Origin: Bacteroidales bacterium
GTDB taxonomy: Bacteria > Bacteroidota > Bacteroidia > Bacteroidales > UBA4417
Length of the DNA: 8,845 bases
Assembly: GCA_025350385.1 (NCBI GenBank)
Contig: JANXXZ010000237.1
Coordinates: 1 to 8,845, forward strand
Direction: 5' to 3'
Shown here one piece after another: positions 1 to 5,998 of the stretch. The position numbers and the translations under genes are program-made. Every line of letters begins with the position of its first letter. The first letter of the stretch is position 1. The notes beneath the pieces were generated by a model, which was given only the letters and a program-made list of their open reading frames with translations, was not told the DNA's origin and searched no databases.

Positions 1-80
1 CTATAGCAAATATAAAAAATCCAACAACATAAATGAGGTCAAGTTATTAACAATCAGATGTATATATTAACAATTGGTTT
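1..80. other. AT-rich end of window downstream of the sensor gene
   Basis: No gene is visible. Read on the minus strand, the sequence after the sensor's stop meets further stops at once, so the sensor is not continued here in its own frame. A perfect TAnnTTTG element (TATATTTG, minus strand, positions 14 to 7) could be the -7 box of a promoter for a gene to the left of the window, but I see no well-spaced -33 partner. The motif TTGTTAATA occurs twice on the minus strand. No clear terminator hairpin was found. Confidence 0.4.
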
Positions 81-1973
81 TTAGAGGTGCCCATAAGTAA
101 TATCCTGCACAATACCCATCCATTTTTCAGGTTTACCTGTATCAGTGTATTTAATTTCAGCCTGTTCGTGAACAATACGTACCTGACCATCAGGCAGGAT
201 AATCCTGTGATCTTTGCTAAAAGGGTTTCGCAGGTCCCAGGCAACAATAATTGATTCAGTAAGATCCGGCAAGTCTTCAGGATGTATGCATTGTAGGAAC
301 AATTCCATTGTAGGGCTCACGGAATGGGGTTCGAACCCAAATATACGGAAAGTCTCTTCTGACCAGCGCAATTCATGAGTTGCATCATCCAGTTCCCAGC
401 TGCCCACGTGAGCAATTTGCTGGGCGTTGTTGAGTATTGTCTCGCTCTCCCGCAATGCCTTCTCTAACTGTTTCCGCTTAGAAATGTCCTGTTGAATAGA
501 AATCCATACTTTCCCATAATGCGGATGCTCAAATGCTGAAACATTCACCTGACTCCAGAAAATGGTCCCGTCTTTTCTTATATTCTCTACTTCCCCGCAC
601 CAAATCCCATTAATGAGGAGGCTTTGAAGGATTTCAGCTGATGTTTCTTCAGGGCTTCTTTCGTTGGGAGCATTAACAACACTGACATGTTTCCCGATCA
701 GTTCTTTCGGATCATACCCGAACATATGTTCAAGTTTCGGATTTGTATAAACTATTAACCCGTCGTCAGCACTGTAAAGAAAAACTCCTTCCGGCATATT
801 TTCCAAAATCTCACTTTGCAGGCTAAGTTTGTCATCGACCAACTTGCGAAACAGCGCTATTCCTATGTGCGATGAGATTCCTTCCAGCGTTTCAATTGTA
901 TCCGGGGTGAAACACCCCTTGCGTCTGTCGCAAAACTGCAACATACCTACAATTCTGTCTTTATTCTTTACAGGTATCAGGGCAACTGATGCATAGCCAT
1001 TACTAATGCATTTATTTCGTGGATGAAGCCTGGGGTCTTCACCTGCAGGGAGGCCCAGAAAAGGGAATGAATCATTTGACCAGATGCTCCCCCCTTGAGT
1101 ACTGAATGGATCAGCAGGATCAGTTTTGCCTGAAATAACCAACCCACAGGTACATTCAAGATTGATGTGACCATCCTTATTCACGCATACCTTTCCATTT
1201 TCTTCCTGTTCAACAAGGGAGTTCTCTGTCATTATAAAATCCCCGGAGAAACCTTTCTGAGCAAAATACGGGAAGTCATCCCCATTTTGCAAACGAAAGC
1301 CCACGGCATCAAGCCCTGTACATACCTTTAAGGCAGAGATAACATTCTTAACCGAATCCAGCAAATCTCCCTGTCCATCCAGTAACTGAAGTATTTCCCA
1401 GCCCATCTCCCGATACGTTTTTCCCAGTTTGCAAAAAGTAATGTCGACTGCTGACATAATGCAATGAGCTCCGTTTTCAGGAACAATGCCGGTAAGCAAA
1501 ACATGCATCGGGAAATTCCCTTTGGTTGACAACGTCACCTCACAACTTACGTTGGATTTACTATTAAACACTTTCTCAAGGAAAATATTATATACAGATA
1601 GAGTATCATCGGAAATGAAATTGGAAAATCGTTTGTTTATTAAGCGTGCGCTTTTTTTGCCAAGCATTTGTGATCCGGAAATATTGATCTCTATTATTTC
1701 ACCTTTTAATGAGAGTGTGAACAAGCCTGATTGTTTAAACTCATTTAAGGCATGGTAATTTTCAGTTAAATCAAGTGCGGGGTTACTTGTCAGTTTGAGC
1801 TTTATATTTTGAAATTCCGGTTCTGCCATTCTCAACTGCAATTCCTCACTAAGCTTGCGCGTTTCTGCTTCCGAAAATAACGGGCTCGTTTTCAATGATT
1901 CCCTTTTCAACAATTCTTCTGTATTTGTTAGAAGCAAGGGCAATCCGATTGAAGTTCTCTTTTGCTTTTTCAT
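81..1973 (-). CDS. PAS-GAF-PAS-PAS sensor protein lacking an output domain
   Basis: This 630-residue protein has no signal peptide or membrane segment and should be a cytoplasmic sensor. An N-terminal coil-like region (about 15-75) precedes a first PAS domain (about 75-183; GLFTLSLKGEIIEIN start, SAVDIT end). A GAF domain follows (about 195-378), with Cys274, Cys276 and Cys322 and the stretch NGYASVALIPV. A second PAS domain (about 388-505) includes MFGYDPKELIGK and ends QQDISKRKQLE, and a third (about 510-627) begins AHVGSWELDD and ends GIVQDIT. In this family the last PAS is normally followed by a HisKA/HATPase kinase, a GGDEF domain or another output, but here the frame stops four residues after the PAS end motif. 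It may act through a partner protein or be a truncated hybrid kinase. The ATG at 1973 has no Shine-Dalgarno sequence, as is usual in Bacteroidota. Domain calls are from motif recognition; the ligand is unknown. Confidence 0.85.
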   Translation of the reverse strand: MKKQKRTSIGLPLLLTNTEELLKRESLKTSPLFSEAETRKLSEELQLRMAEPEFQNIKLKLTSNPALDLTENYHALNEFKQSGLFTLSLKGEIIEINISGSQMLGKKSARLINKRFSNFISDDTLSVYNIFLEKVFNSKSNVSCEVTLSTKGNFPMHVLLTGIVPENGAHCIMSAVDITFCKLGKTYREMGWEILQLLDGQGDLLDSVKNVISALKVCTGLDAVGFRLQNGDDFPYFAQKGFSGDFIMTENSLVEQEENGKVCVNKDGHINLECTCGLVISGKTDPADPFSTQGGSIWSNDSFPFLGLPAGEDPRLHPRNKCISNGYASVALIPVKNKDRIVGMLQFCDRRKGCFTPDTIETLEGISSHIGIALFRKLVDDKLSLQSEILENMPEGVFLYSADDGLIVYTNPKLEHMFGYDPKELIGKHVSVVNAPNERSPEETSAEILQSLLINGIWCGEVENIRKDGTIFWSQVNVSAFEHPHYGKVWISIQQDISKRKQLEKALRESETILNNAQQIAHVGSWELDDATHELRWSEETFRIFGFEPHSVSPTMELFLQCIHPEDLPDLTESIIVAWDLRNPFSKDHRIILPDGQVRIVHEQAEIKYTDTGKPEKWMGIVQDITYGHL

Positions 1974-2325
1974 CTATAAGGGGTGTTCATATATTAATAA
2001 AGGCTTTGGTTTGAAGATCCAGTCTTGCTCATAAACTGTAAAAATTAAATTTGTAAAACATCTTTAAGCGTTGTATATCAATTATTTAAAGGTTTATTAC
2101 TAAAAAATGCCGGATGTCACTCCTTGAAATAATTTAAGCCGGACACTCTTTATTAATTGTTGATACCTCACAATTGTAATACTATAGAGTTTGGGATAAA
2201 CATAGTAATTATATACAACTGAAGTAAAACTTGTGTATTAACATATTATGTAACATACTTTCAATCAGTAATTCTAACAATATTCCCGCTTTTCTGTTCT
2301 ATATACACCGTTACATTTAGTGTAG
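1974..2325. other. AT-rich intergenic region upstream of the sensor gene
   Basis: I see no gene here. It should hold the promoter of the minus-strand sensor, but no clear Bacteroidota consensus could be placed. An imperfect direct repeat is present: GCCGGATGTCACTC at 2109-2122 and GCCGGACACTC at 2138-2148, 29 bases apart. A short palindrome (ACATA-T-TATGT) lies at 2241-2251. None of these has an assigned role. Confidence 0.4.
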
Positions 2326-2748
2326 TCCTGTTTCTTTAATAACAAGAAGCATTACTTGCAAATTAAACATAACTTACATAAATCACCAGGTTCAGCTGAA
2401 CCAGGATGGGACACCAAAAATGATCAGCAGGGTTTGAAGATAATAGGATACTATTATCCTAATTGGCTAAAGCCAACGGAACTTAAAGGCTTATGCCAGC
2501 TAGCGTTTAATTACGATGAGAGGACTGGATGGCTCAGGGTTTCCATGCAAATTTTCCTGCCAGAAGAGTCATTTCTTCAAGAATAAACCCGGGAAATACC
2601 CGGTTACATTTTGATTCCTCAAATTGTGGCTAAGAATACCTTTCGTCTTATTTGCGAAAAGGTTAAACAAAAAAATCCCGAATTCAGAGAGCACAGGATC
2701 ATAAGGATGATAAAAAACAATCAGTTAATGTCTGATTCAAGGTTCTGA
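2326..2748 (+). pseudogene. Probable degraded gene with one in-frame stop, family unrecognised
   Basis: A single reading frame is open from 2326 to 2748 except for one TAA at 2584-2586. The upstream part (76 codons from a TTG at 2356) contains GLKIIGYYYPNWLKP and CQLAFNYDERTGWLRV. The part after the stop contains KNTFRLICEKVKQKNPEF and ends RMIKNNQLMSDSRF. The amino-acid make-up looks like real protein, and the same frame resumes after the stop, which suggests decay rather than chance. There is no ATG near the beginning, so the 5' end is also missing. The IIGYYYPNW stretch faintly recalls the first strand of GH18 chitinases (GYYPNW), but the rest gives no support and I do not assign a function. 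The 3' end overlaps the terminator hairpin of the opposing DUF4242 gene. It could still be non-coding. Confidence 0.35.
2712..2737 (-). terminator. Rho-independent terminator of the DUF4242 gene
   Basis: On the minus strand a 6-bp stem AATCAG/CTGATT (2737-2732 with 2724-2719) closes a 7-base loop and is followed by G and six T. It lies about 20 bases after the stop codon of the DUF4242 gene. The stem is short and AT-rich, so strength is uncertain. Confidence 0.55.
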
Positions 2749-2756
2749 CAGGCTGA

Positions 2757-3029
2757 TTATTCTGCAGTTGTCGGATCGATGATTGTTGACACCTTACTCA
2801 CTGAATTTGCAGGAAATCCTCCCTGCCTGGCATGTTCACGAACCATTTCTTCATTTGAGGCATTGTAAACACAATAAATTTTATTAGCAGTCACATAACT
2901 GTGTACCCATTGAATCTGAGGTCCCATTTTGTTCAGTACTCCGCAGGAAGTTTGCGAAATCACCTTTAATTGTTCGGCGGTCATTTTTCCGGCTCCCGGA
3001 ATTTCTCTTTCAATCACATATTTAGGCAT
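2757..3029 (-). CDS. DUF4242 (SCO4226-like) small ferredoxin-fold protein
   Basis: This 90-residue protein matches the DUF4242 family along its length. It starts MPKYVIEREIPGAG, has the central WVHSYVTANKIYCVYNA strand-turn-strand, then the EEMVREHARQGGFPA helix, and ends STIIDPTTAE. Streptomyces SCO4226, a family member, was described as a nickel-binding ferredoxin-like-fold homodimer. By analogy His and Glu residues such as those in REHA might bind metal, but that is inference; the cellular role of the family is unknown. There is no signal peptide, so it should be cytoplasmic. It has its own leader (3030-3124) and its own terminator, and appears monocistronic. Its leader is closely related to that of the next upstream minus-strand gene, so the two are probably co-regulated. 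The ATG at 3029 is the only sensible start. Confidence 0.85.
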   Translation of the reverse strand: MPKYVIEREIPGAGKMTAEQLKVISQTSCGVLNKMGPQIQWVHSYVTANKIYCVYNASNEEMVREHARQGGFPANSVSKVSTIIDPTTAE

Positions 3030-3124
3030 AATTTGTAGTTTTTAGTAAACTGTACATTTGGCTTTTCGGTTCTGCCCCGTTTTTAGAGTGGATCCTGATC
3101 TCCACTTTTATGTTGTTGTCTATA
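3030..3124 (-). promoter_or_regulatory. Conserved leader, copy A (5' of the DUF4242 gene)
   Basis: Read on the minus strand this leader contains, in order: TATAGACAA (3124-3116), a hairpin with stem AGTGGA/TCCACT (3106-3101 with 3092-3087) and an 8-base loop, the block TAAAAACGGGGC (3085-3074), GAAAAGCC (3067-3060), and 30 bases to the ATG. Copy B at 3629-3722 has the same elements in the same order and nearly the same spacing. The TATAGACAA element may be part of the promoter, which would put the hairpin in the 5' UTR; this is inference. It does not match a riboswitch class that I recognise. Confidence 0.55.
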
Positions 3125-3302
3125 CTGTAATTAATTCAACCTTTAAAACATACAACAATCAATGCATTAATAATGTTTGAGCCGCTTATTATAGATTTCG
3201 AAGGTTGTGTTTCGGAACTTTTGCTAAGTGCACCGGTCTTAGTCCGTGGTGTATGGCAAGTTTCATAATTCTTCTTTGAAATGACAATTGGGGAAAGGGT
3301 TT
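3125..3302. other. Spacer between the two small minus-strand genes
   Basis: I see no gene or clear repeat in this AT-rich stretch. It lies upstream of leader copy A and probably includes the upstream part of the DUF4242 promoter. Confidence 0.4.
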
Positions 3303-3338
3303 AAAAAAGCCGGATAAGTAAACCTACCCGGCATTTTT
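3303..3338 (-). terminator. Rho-independent terminator of the ABM-like gene
   Basis: A GCCGG/CCGGC stem (3309-3313 with 3328-3332) is flanked by an A-run (3303-3308) and a T-run (3334-3338). An inner GTA/TAC pairing (3318-3320 with 3325-3327) could tighten the 14-base loop. Read on the minus strand it ends in six T and begins about 20 bases after the stop codon of the ABM-like gene. The symmetry would let it act in both directions. Confidence 0.75.
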
Positions 3339-3358
3339 ATAAAGCATAAAGGGCATAA

Positions 3359-3628
3359 TCAAAGCTTTCTTAATAATTTAACATCGGGCATGCCTATCAC
3401 ACCTCCTTTTTCCATGGCTTCTTTCAACGCGGGATTTGTCATAAAACCATTTATCGCTTCTACACTCGGCGCTTCACCTAAAATTGTAATTTTATTAGGA
3501 TTATCAACCGAATGATAAACGCCTGTACTTTTAAATCCGGCTTTCAGACGGTTTCCTTCATCAGCATCAAAAACTTTTCTCCAGTCAGAATAGTTTTTGC
3601 ATTCGTGCGAAATAACTACAGTTACCAT
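3359..3628 (-). CDS. Small ABM-like dimeric alpha/beta-barrel protein
   Basis: From the ATG at 3628 this is an 89-residue single-domain protein beginning MVTVVISHECKNYSDWRKVF. It has the pattern of the antibiotic biosynthesis monooxygenase / dimeric alpha-beta barrel superfamily: a first strand, the YSDWRKVFDAD helix, the GVYHSVDNPNKITILGEA hairpin, the SVEAINGFMTNPALKEAMEKGG helix, then a last strand. Such proteins are usually cytoplasmic homodimers. Many are heme-, polyketide- or quinone-related enzymes, but no specific activity can be given here. An upstream in-frame ATG at 3658 would add MSRIILIHKK. I prefer 3628 because family proteins begin at the first strand, and because the distance from the conserved GAAAAGCC to this ATG (32 bases) matches that in leader copy A (30 bases), whereas the 3658 ATG is only 2 bases away. 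It has its own terminator. Confidence 0.75.
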   Translation of the reverse strand: MVTVVISHECKNYSDWRKVFDADEGNRLKAGFKSTGVYHSVDNPNKITILGEAPSVEAINGFMTNPALKEAMEKGGVIGMPDVKLLRKL

Positions 3629-3722
3629 TTTCTTGTGTATTAATATTATCCTACTCATAAGGCTTTTCAGAATGCGCCCCGTTTTTAATGAGGTATCCGG
3701 ACTCCTCTTTCATTGTCAAATA
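3629..3722 (-). promoter_or_regulatory. Conserved leader, copy B (5' of the ABM-like gene)
   Basis: On the minus strand: TATTTGACAA (3722-3713), a hairpin with stem GAGG/CCTC (3707-3704 with 3693-3690), the block TAAAAACGGGGC (3687-3676), GAAAAGCC (3668-3661), and 32 bases to the preferred ATG. From AAAG before the stem to AAAAACGGGGC the interval is exactly 20 bases, as in copy A. The second stem pair is T:A in copy A and A:T here, a compensatory change that supports an RNA or DNA hairpin. The TGTATTTG around 3716-3723 resembles a Bacteroidota -7 element. Confidence 0.55.
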
Positions 3723-3983
3723 CAATAGTCATAAAGACTAAAACTGAATTATATAACAACCAGGATATAATTAATGTTTAAATTAATGCCAAATCCGGGA
3801 GGCCGTTTAAGTTTTGTATTTTTTGGAAAGCGGAAAATCTTAACTTCTTGCATTTGCATCGGGAATGTTGTACCTTTAAGGTGTAGAAACCAGAGTACAA
3901 ATTCACCTTAATAGCAAAACTTTTCTTGATTATCACAGCTGAATTGAATCATTACGCTTATCGTGTAGGAGGAGGAATTAGAG
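3723..3983. other. AT-rich spacer with a plus-strand promoter-like site
   Basis: A divergent spacer with no recognisable gene. TTG at 3848-3850, 20 bases, then TACCTTTA at 3871-3878 fits the Bacteroidota promoter form with one mismatch and points rightward. The frame from about 3887 to TAG at 4046-4048 is open and encodes NHYAYRVGGGIRVEGAG, but it has no ATG and no family that I recognise. Confidence 0.35.
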
Positions 3984-4367
3984 TTGAAGGCGCTGGTACG
4001 GCAAGAGTTAACAGGATCAATTCTCAATCAAAAGGCAGAAAGTGGTAGTGTAGTTTGCTATTTCAATTCTACAGGTAGTATAGCCAGAGGGCCATACAAA
4101 CACAATCCCCGTAAGTCAGCAAAGGTGAATTGCTGTCATGTTTTCCTGAAATATTCTAATTCTTCTTGCACAGGAAAACAATCATGTGAAAAGTTGGTGA
4201 CTTTCATTGAGGGAAAGCCAATAAGTACAGATCCCAACATTTTACCGATACCTCCTGGAATGGCCCTGAACATATTTTACATGTCAGGGTACCTGATACT
4301 GAGTGTCCGGAAATGTATTCTCTTCCCATCATTATTGCCGGTTAAAATCACCGCAAAAATCCAATAG
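3984..4367 (+). CDS. Doubtful hypothetical ORF, 127 codons from TTG
   Basis: This frame begins at a TTG eight bases after AGGAGGAGG (3967-3975), an unusually good Shine-Dalgarno match for a genome where the other genes have none. The predicted protein contains eight cysteines among 127 residues, has no recognisable domain, and ends SLLPVKITAKIQ. Composition and codon choice are not clearly protein-like. A competing frame is open through the first 60 bases (see the spacer entry), and a third is open near the 3' end (RQIVRNEKLQQCTVAADV, about 4367-4435). The region may be a decayed gene with frameshifts or simply non-coding. The promoter-like site at 3848-3878 points toward it. Confidence 0.2.
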   Translation: MKALVRQELTGSILNQKAESGSVVCYFNSTGSIARGPYKHNPRKSAKVNCCHVFLKYSNSSCTGKQSCEKLVTFIEGKPISTDPNILPIPPGMALNIFYMSGYLILSVRKCILFPSLLPVKITAKIQ

Positions 4368-4721
4368 ACAGATCGTAAGAAATGAAAAGCTTCAACAGTG
4401 TACTGTTGCGGCTGATGTTCCCGCTACCGGCAAAAGGTAATTGCGAAAAAAGCAGTGAAATATAAGTAAGGAGCATAAAGTAGGGAGTAGGGAGTTGAAA
4501 ATTGAAAGTTTGAAGAACCAGCAATTAAAGATTAATATTCAAGGGAGTTCTCTCATCACCTTTTCGCTCCTCGCTCCTCGCCTTGTCGCTCCTCTCCCGT
4601 GGCTCCTCAAAACAGCATAACAACAGAACTTGATCGCCACATAATGAACTAAATAAACTGAACCGTCAACCATTAAAACCAGTAAGCACAAAGAGGAACC
4701 CTGAACTTTAAATAAGAATAA
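4368..4721. other. Intergenic region upstream of the GH57 gene
   Basis: No convincing gene is present. A 25-codon ATG frame starts at 4382 (MKSFNSVLLRLMFPLPAKG), too short and unsupported to call. The middle is occupied by a degenerate heptanucleotide repeat tract (4481-4606). The final 100 bases are AT-rich and should hold the GH57 promoter, but I could not place a clear TAnnTTTG element. Confidence 0.4.
4481..4606. repeat. Degenerate heptanucleotide repeat tract, copy 1
   Basis: Seven-base units run in phase in two blocks. Block one is TAGGGAG, TAGGGAG, TTGAAAA, TTGAAAG, TTTGAAG (4481-4515). Block two is TCGCTCC, TCGCTCC, TCGCCTT (4564-4584), one extra G, then TCGCTCC, TCTCCCG, TGGCTCC (4586-4606). 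The unit sequence changes along the tract while the 7-base step is kept. It does not encode an open frame that I trust. A tract of similar design but different sequence lies at 8018-8093. Confidence 0.65.
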
Positions 4722-5987
4722 ATGAATAAAAGACATAAACGGACTGTTTGCCTTTTTTTTCAGGTACATCAGCCATTCAGGCTGAAAACGTACCGTTTCT
4801 TCAATATAGGGGTTGATCATACATATTATGATGAAGATCAGAATAAACAGATTTTAAGGCGTGTTGCACATGATTGTTACCTGCCGGCAAACGAGGTTTT
4901 GATGAAACTGATCAGGAAACATGGTCCTGATTTCAAGGTTTCCTTTTGCATCAGCGGCACAGCACTTGAGCAATTTAGAAAATATACACCCTGGATCATT
5001 GAAAGTTTCAGGCAGTTATATGAAACCGGGAATGTTGAATTTTTAGCAGAGTCATGTGCTCATTCAATGGCCGTGCTTGTAAATCCTTCTGAATACATGA
5101 GGCAGGTTGAAGAGCATGTAAAAACCCTTGAAAGTTGCTTCGGCTGCAAACCCACAGCACTTGTAAATGCGAACCTGCTATTTTCTAACGAAATTGCAGG
5201 AGTTGCTCATGCTATGGGATTTAAAACCATCCTTACCGAAGGTGCCAGCCAAACGCTGGGATGGAAGAGTTCGAACTACGTTTACTCAAGTGAAATCTAT
5301 CCTGAACTGAAGCTGCTGCTCCGGAATTACCGGCTGAGCGATGATATTACCTTTCGCTTTTCGGTGCGTGAATGGAGCGGATGGCCACTGACTGCTGATA
5401 AATACATTTCATGGCTTAATGCGATTGATCAAAAAGAAGACATTGTCAATCTGTTTATGGATTATGCAACGCTGGGTGAATACCAGAAGGCAGAATCGGG
5501 AATTTTTAGCTTTTTCAATGCTTTTACTGAAAAAATAATTGATTCGCAAAAATGGACATTAAAGACAGTAACGGAGGCAGCAGAATCGATTGTTCCGATA
5601 GCAACACTAACTATGCCTGAGTATATTTCCTGTGCTGACCAGGATCACGATCTCTCGGCCTGGCTGGGAAATGAACTTCAACAGGAAGCATTTAACAGCC
5701 TGTATTCTGTCGCTTATATCATGGGATATTGCAAGGATAAGGAGTTATTGAGTGACTGGAAGAGATTACAATCCTGTGACCATTTTTATTACATGTGTAC
5801 TAAATACATGAATGATGGCGCTATGCACCGTTTTTTCAGTCCTTACAGTTCCCCGTTCGACGCCTTTATAAATTACATGAGTGTGCTTTCGGATTTTCTT
5901 ATCAGGGTGCATGAATATGCTGATCATCATGTTCTTTCAAGCACGCTGCATAATGAACTTGAACTACGATATCTAGAAACTATTTAA
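4722..5987 (+). CDS. Glycoside hydrolase family 57 (alpha-amylase-type)
   Basis: A 421-residue cytoplasmic enzyme (no signal peptide) of the GH57 alpha-amylase type found widely in Bacteroidota. The conserved regions appear in order: FFQVHQP (12-18); the TGNVEFLAES strand (102-111); LTEG (171-174), where Glu173 fits the catalytic nucleophile; FMDYATLGEYQKAESGIF (245-262), where Asp247 fits the general acid; and SAWLGNELQQEAF (312-324). The C-terminal SCDHFYYMCTKYMNDG (351-366) and SPFDAFINYMSVLSDF (377-392) are also typical. Length is normal. The expected substrate is an alpha-1,4-glucan such as glycogen or maltodextrin, but the family includes branching enzymes and glucanotransferases. Usual Bacteroidota partners (glycogen debranching enzyme, glycosyltransferase) are not in the window. 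Relatives that I recall have GEH where this has GEY (252-254). It starts at the ATG at 4722 with no Shine-Dalgarno and is probably co-transcribed with the hemerythrin gene 11 bases downstream. Confidence 0.88.
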   Translation: MNKRHKRTVCLFFQVHQPFRLKTYRFFNIGVDHTYYDEDQNKQILRRVAHDCYLPANEVLMKLIRKHGPDFKVSFCISGTALEQFRKYTPWIIESFRQLYETGNVEFLAESCAHSMAVLVNPSEYMRQVEEHVKTLESCFGCKPTALVNANLLFSNEIAGVAHAMGFKTILTEGASQTLGWKSSNYVYSSEIYPELKLLLRNYRLSDDITFRFSVREWSGWPLTADKYISWLNAIDQKEDIVNLFMDYATLGEYQKAESGIFSFFNAFTEKIIDSQKWTLKTVTEAAESIVPIATLTMPEYISCADQDHDLSAWLGNELQQEAFNSLYSVAYIMGYCKDKELLSDWKRLQSCDHFYYMCTKYMNDGAMHRFFSPYSSPFDAFINYMSVLSDFLIRVHEYADHHVLSSTLHNELELRYLETI

Positions 5988-5998
5988 TAATTGCTGCC

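Noticed and set aside
47..247. 66-codon minus-strand frame at the sensor's 3' end, considered as a continuation of the sensor
   Set aside because: It overlaps the last PAS domain in another frame and shows no kinase motifs.
977..1174. 65-codon minus-strand frame inside the sensor gene
   Set aside because: Different frame of the GAF-coding region; the sensor frame is clearly the real one.
1486..1758. 90-codon plus-strand frame opposite the sensor gene
   Set aside because: Shadow of the first PAS-domain coding region, with no domain or start signal.
2422..2490. GH18 chitinase fragment
   Set aside because: Only IIGYYYPNW resembles the family; the catalytic DxxDxDxE region is absent and the rest does not align.
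3060..3110. preQ1-I riboswitch, because a hairpin is followed by an A-rich tail
   Set aside because: The loop and tail lack the expected preQ1 conserved residues, and the downstream genes are not queuosine-related.
4481..4606. CRISPR array
   Set aside because: The 7-base units are contiguous, with no 20-40 base repeats or unique spacers, and no cas gene is present.
4539..4820. 93-codon minus-strand frame at the GH57 start
   Set aside because: It overlaps the GH57 start and reads through the heptamer tract, giving a low-complexity Arg/Gly/Ser/Glu tail.
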